Shown piece after piece: positions 1 through 11,300 of a stretch of DNA of 64,000 nt; position 1 is the stretch's first letter, and each line of letters begins with the position of its first letter. Position numbers and translations under genes: made by a program. The stretch is from contig JAAOOA010000086.1 of NCBI GenBank assembly GCA_012861695.1, positions 1,233,001-1,297,000 of the forward strand, in the 5' to 3' direction. The notes beneath the pieces were generated by a model that was not told the DNA's origin, ran no database searches, and was given only the letters and a program-made list of their open reading frames with translations. The DNA comes from Trematomus loennbergii. Lineage: Eukaryota > Chordata > Actinopteri > Perciformes > Nototheniidae.

Positions 1-146
1 CTTCAGCGGTCATTTGCCTAATCCTCCCCCAGGGACTTATTCCGGTGTGAACACGATCTGTACTTAGTTCATGAGAACTAAAGAGTTCTGATGAACTAAG
101 TTCAGATGAACCTTTGTGGGAAAAGTACTGCGGTGTGAAAGCCCCT
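1..146. mobile_element. End of a MITE (GCCGCGTTCACACC family), cut by the window edge
   Basis: The segment matches one end of the elements at 7499-8173 and 21132-21793: it has the 'catttgcctaatc' stretch, the 'ggacttattccggtgtgaac' block and a degenerate terminal repeat near 131-146. The other end lies outside the window. It is non-coding. The family assignment rests on direct comparison with the other copies here; the superfamily is not established. Confidence 0.6.
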
Positions 147-195
147 CTTGTTGGTCCCTCTGTACATTCACAGAGGGCCAGCTATAGTAACTCAA

Positions 196-1412
196 TGAGA
201 GAGTAATGTCAAATGACAGACCGTAGCTTCTCAGTGCAGCTAGGTGCCTTCTCCTCAGCCATAGCCCCTCTTACCTGTGGGGTTCCCCAAGGCTCGATTT
301 TGGGCCCCATCCTTTTTCTACTGTACATACTGCCCCTAGGTTCAATTCTCACAAAACACAACATCCCCTTCCACTGCTACGCCGACGATGTACAGATCTA
401 TCTGCCACTCAATTCAAATGTAAACTCATTACAGCTATTGATGGACTGCTTAGCAGAGATCAAATCCTGGCTGAGCCAACATTTCCTCAACCTCAATGAG
501 AGCAAGACTGAGGTTATTTTTTTGGACCCCAACCTCCAGCCTCCCAGGTTGATATTCTGGGCTCCCTCAAAAATAATATCCTCCCCTCTGTCACGAACCT
601 TGGAGTGACCTTCAATAGCGCTTTTAAATTCGATAAGCAGGTCAGCAGCGTAGTCAAAACCTGCTTTTTTTTAAATACGACTATTGGCCAAGACTAAGTC
701 GTTTTATCGTTTGAGGAGCTGGAAAGGGTTATTAATGCCTTTGTTACCTCGAGGTTAGACTACTGCAACGCTCTGTATGTGGGTATGGACCAGGCGTCAA
801 TTAAACGCCTGCAGCTAGTCCAAAACGCAGCTGCACGTCTACTCACTGGCCACAAAAAGCGCGACCACATCACCCCTATTCTGGCCTCACTACACTGGCT
901 TCCAGTTCGGTTCAGAATTGATTTTAAACCTTTTATTTGTTTTTAAAGCACTAAATGGGCTGGCTCCGGCCTATATAGCTGAACTCCTCCAGCGCTACAC
1001 CCCAGCCAGAGCTTTAAGGTCTGCTGACCAGCTGCTGCTGGTAGTGCCCAAGACCAGGCTCAAAACCCGAGGGCACCGAGCCTTCGCAGCAGCTGGCCCT
1101 AGGCTCTGGAACACTCTGCCCCTCCATGTGAGGTCGGCCCAGACCCTAGAGGTTTTTAAATCTACACTAAAAACACACTTTTTCTCCCTGGCCTTTTAGT
1201 CAGAGCGGAGCACGACTCCTGACTTTTCCCTGTGTTTTTAAAAAAATATCTGTTGTAATTTATTGTCTTTTATTGTGATTATAGAAATGTGTTTTTATGT
1301 GATTGTAGTTATTACATATACAGCACTTTGGCCCGACCAAAAATCGCTTTTAAATGTGCTTTATAAATATGCTTTATAAATAAACCTTGATTTGATTTGA
1401 TTTGATTTGATT
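196..1412 (+). mobile_element. L2-clade non-LTR retrotransposon (LINE), 5'-truncated and frameshifted
   Basis: The open frame at 213-608 carries the reverse-transcriptase motifs GVPQGSILGP and HCYADDVQIYLPL (the YADD catalytic box). A second frame at 918-1199 has the C-terminal region typical of L2-type fish elements (ALNGLAPAYI, GPRLWNTLPL). At least one frameshift, near 600, separates them, and the endonuclease and N-terminal half are missing. The 3' UTR ends in a (TTTGA)n tail at 1388-1412, the usual L2 form. It is dead in cis. Other Jockey-superfamily clades share these motifs, so L2 rather than a close sister is a family-level judgement. Confidence 0.85.
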
Positions 1413-1469
1413 GAAATGACAGTACAATTGACCAATCATATCTTCCCTCTAAATGGGTGGGCTTTATTT

Positions 1470-1770
1470 TCGCGGACTTTATGACAAGTTCCTCCCGCTG
1501 TGAAGTTTATGCATGTGTGTTATAGTGGTGCAGTGACGCGTCCTAAAACCCGGAAGTAAGCTGCGCTCGGGTTCCCTCGACAAAAAAGCAATGGGATTTC
1601 TCCATAGGGTTTTGGAAAATAGCTCCAAATAAAGTCTGTGGAAAATGAACCTGTTAGATAAATGCACGTTTTGTTCAGCCGGATAATATCCACATGTCTA
1701 CCCTACTTTTATAATTTTCTAATCATAAATCTAATTGATAGATTTATGATTAGCATAAGTCCATTCATGA
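1470..1770. repeat. Dispersed repeat, inverted copy at about 47450-47720
   Basis: The stretch around 'tagataaatgcacgttttgt' and the following 'ccggataatatccacatg' recurs in opposite orientation inside the hAT element at 47035-48115. The shared block is roughly 250 bp with many substitutions. No coding capacity is visible. It is probably a fragment of the same hAT family or of an element captured by it. Confidence 0.5.
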
Positions 1771-1830
1771 TGGCTCATGTCAGTGATAGTGATGACATCG
1801 TTGCGAAATTATTAACCGTCATTTTCAAGA

Positions 1831-1925
1831 TTGAGTTACATTACATTACATCACATTACATGACATTACATTTAGCTGATGCTTTTATCCAAAGCGACTT
1901 ACAATAAGTGCATTCGACCAAGAAG
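1831..1925 (-). repeat. SINE tail fragment
   Basis: On the - strand this reads as the common teleost SINE/LINE tail (GTAAGTCGCTTTGG, then an (ATGTA)n run). The same tail, attached to a tRNA-like head, occurs at 40664-40869. Only the tail remains; no A or B box is present. Confidence 0.6.
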
Positions 1926-2262
1926 ATACAAACTTGAAGAAAACAGAATCATATAAGTACATCAGGTTTCAAAGAGCTAAAACATTTCAAGTGCTACTCA
2001 ACAGGCTTTAGATAAGCCAGTCCTTTATTAGTATATAAGTGCTTTGTTAGTCATTCTTTGTTAGTAATTCTATCGTGTTACAATGATAAACTGGAGTGGC
2101 AAAGGATCAGCTGCATGACCCCGCCATCAAGTACTTCATCCAAAAGGACAGGAGGATGGACTTTGTGTTTAAGTGATTTGATCATCAAAGGTAGGCCTAA
2201 GTCATTTTCAATGTGGACCGCCGTGCCAGCCTTTAATCCCTGCCCATTCACACCCTGAAGGA

Positions 2263-2270
2263 ATAAAAGG
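2263..2270 (+). promoter_or_regulatory. Possible TATA box of the mucin gene
   Basis: ATAAAAGG lies about 100 bp upstream of the ATG at 2364, a plausible distance for a TATA box with a short 5' UTR. No other core-promoter element was recognised. It rests on position and match only. Confidence 0.3.
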
Positions 2271-2363
2271 ATTGACAGGAAGACTTCATCACCATTATTG
2301 TAGTTAAGCGTGACCGGATCACCAGATCACTACTGGACTAAAGTTTTCTGGCTATTTTTCACC

Positions 2364-5300
2364 ATGGTGCACCTGAGACGGCTGTGGATCAATGCTCTGT
2401 GTTTGCTCACCATGGCTTCTTCAGGTAAGAAATAATCATGCATCAATATTTGGTCAGAAGAATGAAAATAAATGAAATATTTGTATGATTTACAACGCAT
2501 CAACGAAAGGAATTTGGCCGTCTCAAAGGACTTTACTGTTTCTCTAGCATATTGAGCCCATTGTTATAAGTTCAGCTATCTACAAGGTAAACATTTGGTG
2601 ATTATTTGAACAGGTTCAGGTGATTTGGGGGGGTTTAAATGCCAACTTCATATGGACAATATAAACATGTTGGAATGAAGTGCCTCTAAGGCCTTCAGGA
2701 AACACATTGGAACGTTCCATTTAGAGACTGTATTAATCACATCACACAATCATCCTCAGCCAATGGAGGTGTCAAGTTCCTTAGTTGGCATTAAAAGTTG
2801 CTTTAACTTCAGTCCTAAAGTCACATTTCAGTGATTGCTCTCCCATAGGCTCAAATAACTGCACTGTTATAAATGGATCTCTCTTTCTCAACATCTGGGG
2901 GATATGTGAAACAGCTTGATATCCAGATGGAGTCAAATATTTCTAAAACTGATATACATTTTTGATTATAATTTCTAAATAATCCATTTACACCTCTCTC
3001 CACATTGTTGATTATGCCATGTTCAACTTTAAGACAATATTACCGTGGAAATTGGAATATACAGATAAGGTCATAGGCAGAAGAATAGATAGAGAAAGGC
3101 TACAGGAGTCCTTATATATTTAATAATAATATGTTTTTATTTCAAAAATAAAACATTGCTGAATTCAATACAGTCAGTTCTGAAAATCCGCCTTTCATTT
3201 CCACGTTTTGCAGGGGGTAAAACTGTGACCATATCCCCTGAAACGACAAATGATCTTGGAAACATCAATGTTTTTGTGCTGGTCTGGTATGTCTTTCATT
3301 CTGGAGTTGAACTTGTCCCACTGATCCTGCAGGGCTTCTGGCTCCTCAGTCTCTTGGCCTGCGTGGATTTCCCAGAGAAGAGCAGCAGAAAACTTCTCTC
3401 ACGTCCTTCAATTTGCCAATAGAGATCACCAACAGGGAGTTCACCAACGCATTACTCGACACCACAACTGAAAATTATCACACCATGTATGGAGAAGTCG
3501 CTACCCTGGTAGGATGAATACCAATTTAAACACATTTAAAAATGTAATCGGCTAGCTTTCAGGCTAATATCGAACTCTTATTCAATAATTAAAACAAATA
3601 TTTTCTTCCTCACTCACAAAATGAACTGAACCTGTAAAATCTTAATATCTAAAAAATATAATATAGTTAGCAAATGACATCCCTAGGAGGAACTGGAAGA
3701 ATATATCTTTATACATTTTGTAAGAACTTGTAATAAATAAATAAAAAACTGCATTATGTTACCTGTGTTGCACCATTTCTCAATCAAATCCATTCAGTGC
3801 ATAGTGTGTCCTTTACATAGAAGTTAGGGTAGTGGAAGAAGTACTTCGATGTTGGTTACAAATTAAAGTAATGCAGTCAAAATCTTACTTAAGTGTAAGT
3901 ACCACAAATACTCGTAAACCATATTTACTGGATTATGTCTATCACAGTTGCAGGTGTTGCTAATTTTAATTACTTTGTATACTGCTGCTAGATACTCAAC
4001 CTATAATTTATGTAATTTTATGTCTATACCAAATAATCATATTTTTATTGTGACATCAAATGAAAACAGTCAGGTAAAACACAAGCAACAAAATGTTACT
4101 AGGTGAATATTACCTGTGTATTTAACTAGTTTAGCTATAATATGTTGATCTATATTTATTTTTCTTCCTTCTCTTTTGCAGTTAGATCAAATCTATTTCT
4201 GCAAAGATGGGGATTCATGTCCAAATCTCCACTATCAAGGAGTTAAGGAAATGACTTTCAGGTATGAATGAATAATATATATATATATATATATATTAGA
4301 ACTACTTATGCATATAAATGCAAGTAGATGTAGTCATTTTTCCTTAAATATTTGTAATGATTCTCTTATAACAATATCACAAATGGATGTATAGTTGTGT
4401 ATAACTTCCATTATTGTTCTTTTTACAACAGTTTCTTTCACAGCTCTGGATCAGTGATTGCCAACTCAGTTATAAGCTTCAATACCAACCAAATAAACAA
4501 GCACATGGTCTGGTATATCTTTAGTCAGGAGGCCATCACCATCCAACCCCAAGTTCTTAAACTGAATTTGAGCTATACAACAGGTAAAAACAAGTTTTGG
4601 ACATAATTCCAATAATTCCTCCTCTGTGATGTACATGTTGTTTCTGAAAGAAGCACTCTTGTTTTTCTTTAGTTGACAAAATGAAGCCTCCAACAACTAC
4701 CACCACAACAACTACCACCACACAAACTACAACTACACCAACTACCAGCCACACCAACTACCACCACACCAACTACCACCACACCAACTACAACCACACC
4801 AACTACCAGTACACCAACTACCACCACACCACCTACCACAACTTCTACAACAACACCTACTACCACCACACCAACTACAACCACAGCAACTACCACCACA
4901 GCAACTACCACCACACCAACTACAACCACACCAACTACCACCACACCAACTACAACCACAGCAACTACAACCACACCAACTACCACCACACCAACTACAA
5001 CCACAGCAACTACAACCACAGCAACTACCACCACAGCAACTACCACCACAGCAACTACCACCACACCAACTACCACCACACCAACTACCACCACACCAAC
5101 TACCATCACACCAACTACTACCACTCTAACAACAACACCTACTACAACTACCACCACACCAACTACCACCACAGCAACTACAACCACAGCAACTACCAAC
5201 ACACCAACTACCAGCACCACCACACCAACCGCCACCACTACTACAACCACACCTGCTACAACTACTACAACACCACCTACTACCACCACCACCACCACCA

Positions 5301-8300
5301 CAACACCACCTACTACAACACGCACCTCTTTAACACCTACCACCACCAATAGAACCACAACACCTAACACCACCACCACAGACCCATCCGATACCACAAC
5401 CACAGACCCACCTCCTCCAACCACCCCCACCACAGCACCACACCCACTCCACAGCCACAGACCCAAGTACAACAACTACCACAACAGCACCTACTACCAT
5501 AACCAAAGATCCAAGTACAACAACTACCATCACCTCAACAGCACCTGCTACCAGAACCACAGACCCACGTAAAACAACATATACCACCACCAATAGAACC
5601 ACAACACCTACTAATACCACCACCACAGACCAACCCACTACCACAACCACAGACCCGCCTCCTTCAACCACCCCCACCACAGCACCCACTACCACAACCA
5701 CAGACCCACTTCCTTCAACCACCCACCACAGCACCCACTACCACAACCACAGACCCACCTCCTTCAACCACCCCCACCACAGCACCCACTACCACAACCA
5801 CAGACCCACCTCCTTCAACCACCCCCACAACAGCACCCACTACCATAACCACAGACCCACCTCCTTCAACCACCCCCACAACAGCACCCACTACCACAAC
5901 CACAGACCCACCTCCTTCAACCACCACCACAACAGCACCCACTACAACTACCACCGCAACAACACCTAATAAGACCAATACCACCACAACAATGACTATT
6001 ACAAATATCACTGCACCAAAACCTAATACAACTACAACACTTTCAACGTCCAATGCATCCATGGCTTCATCAGTCAAATCTGCTACTACCACAATTGGAG
6101 ATCTGACAAAAACATCTGGAAGCCAAACTGAAACCTCTCCTGCTGGAAAACACACAGAATCGCACAGTGTTTCAACTGGAAAGCCCACCCATCCCCTGCC
6201 ACCAGGGGGGAACAGCAGTGACTTTGTACCTGGATGGGGTATTGCCCTTTTAGTATTGGCCTCTGCCATCCTGTTGCTTCTGTTAATCATCTTCATCATG
6301 TTGGTGAGTTATCAAGCAGTTTTAATACAATATGCTTTTTCATTTCAATATTTCTGTTTCTAAGCTCCATAACATTTCACTTACTTCTCATTTTGATAAC
6401 TTTGATTTACCCATGCAAATGTAAATCTGGTTACATTTAATCAGAAGCCTTATCCCATTATAAGGACCACTAAAGGTAAACAAATACAAATAAACTTCTA
6501 TTTAAATAGAACCTTTCTATTGACAGTCATCTGCATCACTAATCACTTGGGATGGCTGCATAGTTGTATGTGAGAGTACCAGGGTTCTGCCTGGCATTGT
6601 ACATCCTGATTCAATAAAACCATTAAATATACCTCCTACGTTAAACACCAACACTTCCTGTGTTTTGATGTCCTAGTCCTGGCAACACTGCTCAACAATG
6701 GCAGCTCAAAAGATGAAATGAATGCTTTGTAAATGTGGATAATTCCCTTAATACATTGCCATGCCTTGCACTGTGAACACTTCGACTGCATAGTGTTGTT
6801 TCACTTGCAGATAGTTGGAGTGCCCTCACCAGAAGTGACGATAGCGCTGTTAGCCAGCTACCTTGCTTACTAGCTGGCAATGTTTGTTTGTGGTTCTTAA
6901 TTTACCCTAAACAGATAACTTTAGATTATTTTGACACCTGTACATTATTTAAATAGTGAAAAAACCAACACATGTATTCATTTTATTTGTAAAGTGCAGT
7001 GTTTACTGGAGCAACCACAATCATGTCTGGTCACGTAACTTCCATTACGTAGCCAAGATGGCGATTGTTGTGTTGAGTTGAGAAATGTTCCACACTAAAC
7101 TTTGACCTTTATGAGTGCACCATCTAGGTTATCTTAGTCCACTGCATTTTGCCATACTTTGCATACATATAAGTACGCAATTTAAGACCGACCAAAGTTG
7201 ATTTGAATGATAATTCCCTTGAGATAAACCAGATGAACAGAAACAATTACAGAACTGCAGCCTTTCTTGCAGAAAATTGAAGGATTTATGGAGCCTCTGT
7301 GGCCTTCAGCATCCTTAAAAACACTGAATTTTGCTAAAAATTTGTCTGAGTGAGACCATTACAACATTTGGGATGGGGCACAGGATTCTCTTTGGACTCC
7401 TTTCAAGGCCGTGCCTTGTGAGGAAATTGGGACTCTCCATGAACGACCGACGCCTTGCAAACGATCTGAATCAGTTCTACTGCAGATTTGAAGACAAAAG
7501 CCGCGTTCACACCAAGTACTTTGCCGTACTTAGTGCCCCGGCACTTATTACCCCAGGGCACTTAGTACAGATCGCGTTCACACCGGAATAAGTCCCTGAG
7601 GGAAGATTACGCAAATGAAGCCGCTGACGTCACTTCGTCTTCTTCTGCTTTGGGTTTACTGGCAGGCCGCAAACCACTTCACGGCGTATACTGCCACCCG
7701 GAGTCCCCGGCCGGAAGTCCCCGGAGTTGGGGACTGGCTTCAGTAGAAGCTGCTGGGACTCCCAGCAGCTTCTACTGAAGCCTTCCGAGTAAATCGCCAG
7801 AACGCCGACACCTCCTCATCTCCACTGCTCCCATGTTTTATTTTGTGTTGCCATAAGTTAGTCTCTCTGCATTTGTGCGCTGGGCGAATGCTAATGCTAA
7901 TAATGCTAATGCGAGGATAATAAAATGGCAGCTCTACAAAACATTTCAGAGTTTTACGGGGCATGGTTTGCAATTCGCCCAGCCAATCAGAACTGGGGCA
8001 CTTTTTTCCCCCAGGAAAGTACCATCTCTCAGCAGGCACTAAAAATGGGGGTAAAAGTTCCCGGCTTGAAGTACTCTTTTTGGTGTGAACGCGACATAAG
8101 GGGTACTAACGGAACTAAACACGAAAAGTAAGGGGAAAAGTATGGGGAAAAGTACTCTGGTGTGAACGCGGCTATTGTCTCCCCCTCCACCCTGAAGCTC
8201 TGTGCTGATCAGCTGTCTCCTGTGTTTACTGACATCTTTAACACCTCACTGGAGACATGCCACGTCCCAGCATGCTTCAAAACCTCAACAATCATCCCGG

Positions 8301-11300
8301 TTCCCAAGAAAGCAAGGATCACAGGACTAAATTACTACGGACCCGTCGCCCTGACCTTTGTGGTTATGAAGTCCTTTGAGCGCCTTGTCCTGTCCCACCT
8401 GAAATCCATCACAGACCCACTCCTGGACCCCTGCAGTTCGCCTACAGAGCCAACAGGTCTGTGGACGATGCTGTCAACATGGCCCTTCACTTCCTCCTCC
8501 AGCACCTGGACACACCAGGAAACTACGTCAGGATCCTGTTTGTGGACTTCAGCTCCGCCTTCAACACCATCATCCGGGCTCTGCTGCAGGACAAGCTCTC
8601 CCAGCTGCACGTGCCCGACTCCACCTGCAGGTGGATCACAGACTCCCTGTCTGACAGGAAGCAGCACGTGAGGCTGGGGAAACACGTCTCTGACCCCCGG
8701 ACCATCAGCACCGGTTCCCCTCAAGGCTGCGTTCTTTCCCCTCTGCTCTTCTCCCTGTACACCAACAGCTGCACCTCCAGTCACCAGTCTGTCAAGCTCC
8801 TGAAGTTCAGAGACGACACCACGCTCATCGGACTCATCTCTGGTGGGGACGAGTCTGCCTACAGGTGGGAGATGGACCATCTGGTGACCTGGTGTGGGGA
8901 AAACCACCTGGAGCTAAACGCTCTCAAGACAGTGGAGATGGTCGTGGACTTCAGGAAGAACGCAGCCCCGCCAGCCCCCATCACTCTGTGTGACTCCCCA
9001 TCACTCTGTTACCCCTTTCACACCAACGGTGTTTCAGGGCCGGTTCGGAGCTGGTGCTTGAAAAGCACCGGGTTTTCCTGTTCACACCGCAGCGGAGCAG
9101 CGTCATAGCTCCGGAATCCGGTTCGTTTCGAGCACCAAAAAGTTGTCTAGAAGCAAGAACCGCATACGTCACGCTTACGTCGGAGGGGGGCGAGATTAAC
9201 CTGAGCTAACAGTTAAGGCGAGTACGGCAAATACAAGTTGTAACCAGCAGTAGCGCTGAGCAAAGTGACTAGAATGCAACCACACACTTGTAAAAAAAAA
9301 ACACGCTTTATAAAGTCAGGCAACACTAACCAGGCTTCGTGTGATTCTGTTTATTTGTACCTTACTTTGACCATCCGTTCGCTGTTATTGATCATTGTGG
9401 AGAGCAGGCAGACGTTTTGTTTGTTATTATAGCAGCTATCGGATGGAATCAATACATGGGCTGTACAGGTTGTCATGTCCGACTATCACAAGTAGAATCA
9501 TAATGAAAAATACGCCGGTAAAAAGTGCCTGTAGAAAACGGCTTAGCAAGTAGTCAGTTTAGCTTCGGTTGCTATGCTAACATCACCCATGTTATACCAG
9601 AGAAACTTTCATAACAGCGTTGTGATGCCAAACAGCGTCAATTCAGACTGACACACATTCACTTAAGGGGAACTGGGGATATGTATCAGCTGCTTGTGTG
9701 ACAGTCAGACAGTGAATACTTTAGAGCCGTGTGAGCTAACCCGGAGCTAACGGGAGAATACACTCCCGTGGAAGAGCAGCCAGCACTGCAGCGGTCGGTA
9801 AATGAAACACATTAATAAACAATGAACCACGGCACTCTGGAGAAAAGTATAAGGTTGGAGAAGTCGTTATTTAATTTAATCTGGCTTCGTATGATTAAAA
9901 GCAACACGATAATCGACCCGACGCAGTCCCCGGCCCGTTGTTGTTGTGAGGTGAGCTCCGTTGGGGTGAAAATCAGCGACGTAAACTGTGACGTCATGAC
10001 GCAGCAGCGGCAGCACCAGTCGGGCTCTGAGCGGTGTGAAAAGAGCCGGAGCTAAACCGAAGTACCGGTTCTGAACCTGAAAAGCTCTAGCACGGAGCTT
10101 GAACCGGAGTTGCGTTGGTGTGAAAGGGGTATGTGTGACTCCCCATCACTCTGTGTGACTCCCCATCACTCTGTGTGACTCCCCATCACTCTGTGTGACT
10201 CCCCATCACTCTGTGTGACTCCCCATCACTCTGTGTGACTCCCCATCACTCTTTGTGACTCCCATCACTCTGTGTGACCCCCCATCACTCTGTGTGACTC
10301 CCCATCACTCTGTGTGACTCCCCATCACTCTGTGTGACTCCCCATCACTCTTTGTGACTCCCCATCACTCTGTGTGACTCCCATCACTCTGTGTGACTCC
10401 AAAGTCACTCTGTGTGACTCCAAAGTCACTGCTGTGGAGTCTTTCCGCTTCCTGGGCACCATCATCGCCCAGGACCTCAAATGGGAGCAGAATATCAGCT
10501 CCCTCACTAAAAAAGCCCAGCAGAGGATGTTCTTCCTGAAGCAGCTGAAGAAATTCAACATGCCAAAGACGATGATGGTGAACTTCTACACCTCCATCAT
10601 GGAGTCCATCCTCACCTCCATCACCATCTGGTACGCTGCAGCCACAGCCAAGGATAAGGGCAGGCTGCAGCGGGTCATCCGCTCTGCAGAGAAGGTGATC
10701 GGCTGCAATCTGCCACCCCTCTACGACCTGCATGCCTCCAGGACCCTGAGGCGGGCAGGGAAGATAGTGGCCGACCCCTCCCACCCTGGACACAAACTGT
10801 TCACCCCCCTCCCCTCTGGCAGGAGGACCAGAACCTCTCGGCACCTGAACAGTTTCTTCCCCTCCGCTACCGGCCTCTTAAACAAGGCCCGGCCCCCCAC
10901 TGACACTTTACCTCTGCCACATCATAGACTATATGCATTACATTAATGGACACAATGTTCATACTCCGAGATGCACATATTCTTATTTCACATTTCATAG
11001 TTTATATTCTAAAATGCATTCATAGCATTCTATTTCCATGTAAATGACTGCTTTATTTAATTTGTATTGCTATTTAACTGTATTTTATTTTATTACGGTG
11101 TAAAAGATTGTGTTTTATATTAGATTTCTTGTTTTTTAGATTTTATGTATGCACCATGACATCAAGTCAAATTCCTAGTATGTGCGAACCTACCTGGCAA
11201 TAAACCTGTTTCTGATTCTGATTTCTGATTCTGATAAAGTTGTTTCCTCTACTAGCTATCATCTGAACTGTTTTGTTGCTCCGTTCTTTCAGTTGGTTCA

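Larger units (their letters stand above)
7400..11236 (+). mobile_element. Rex1/CR1-type LINE split by two DNA transposons and a minisatellite
   Basis: LINE-coding sequence appears in pieces: about 7400-7498 ([17 protein letters not shown]), 8174-8980 and 10426-10946. The RT pieces show [16 protein letters not shown] and [12 protein letters not shown]; the expected YxDD box reads FRDDT. The C-terminal part includes [23 protein letters not shown] and [10 protein letters not shown]. The 3' end carries a TTCTGATTCTGAT tail near 11210-11236, as in fish Rex1/CR1 elements. A MITE at 7499-8173 and a second element at 9011-10130 interrupt it, and a frameshift near 8450 breaks the RT frame. The whole lies in mucin intron 5 in the sense direction. 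Confidence 0.82.

Noticed and set aside
4669..6299. Val/Gly-rich proteins on the - strand
   Set aside because: Antisense shadow of the Thr/Pro-coding mucin exon.
8335..8907. 190-codon - strand frame
   Set aside because: Shadow of the Rex1-like RT on the + strand.
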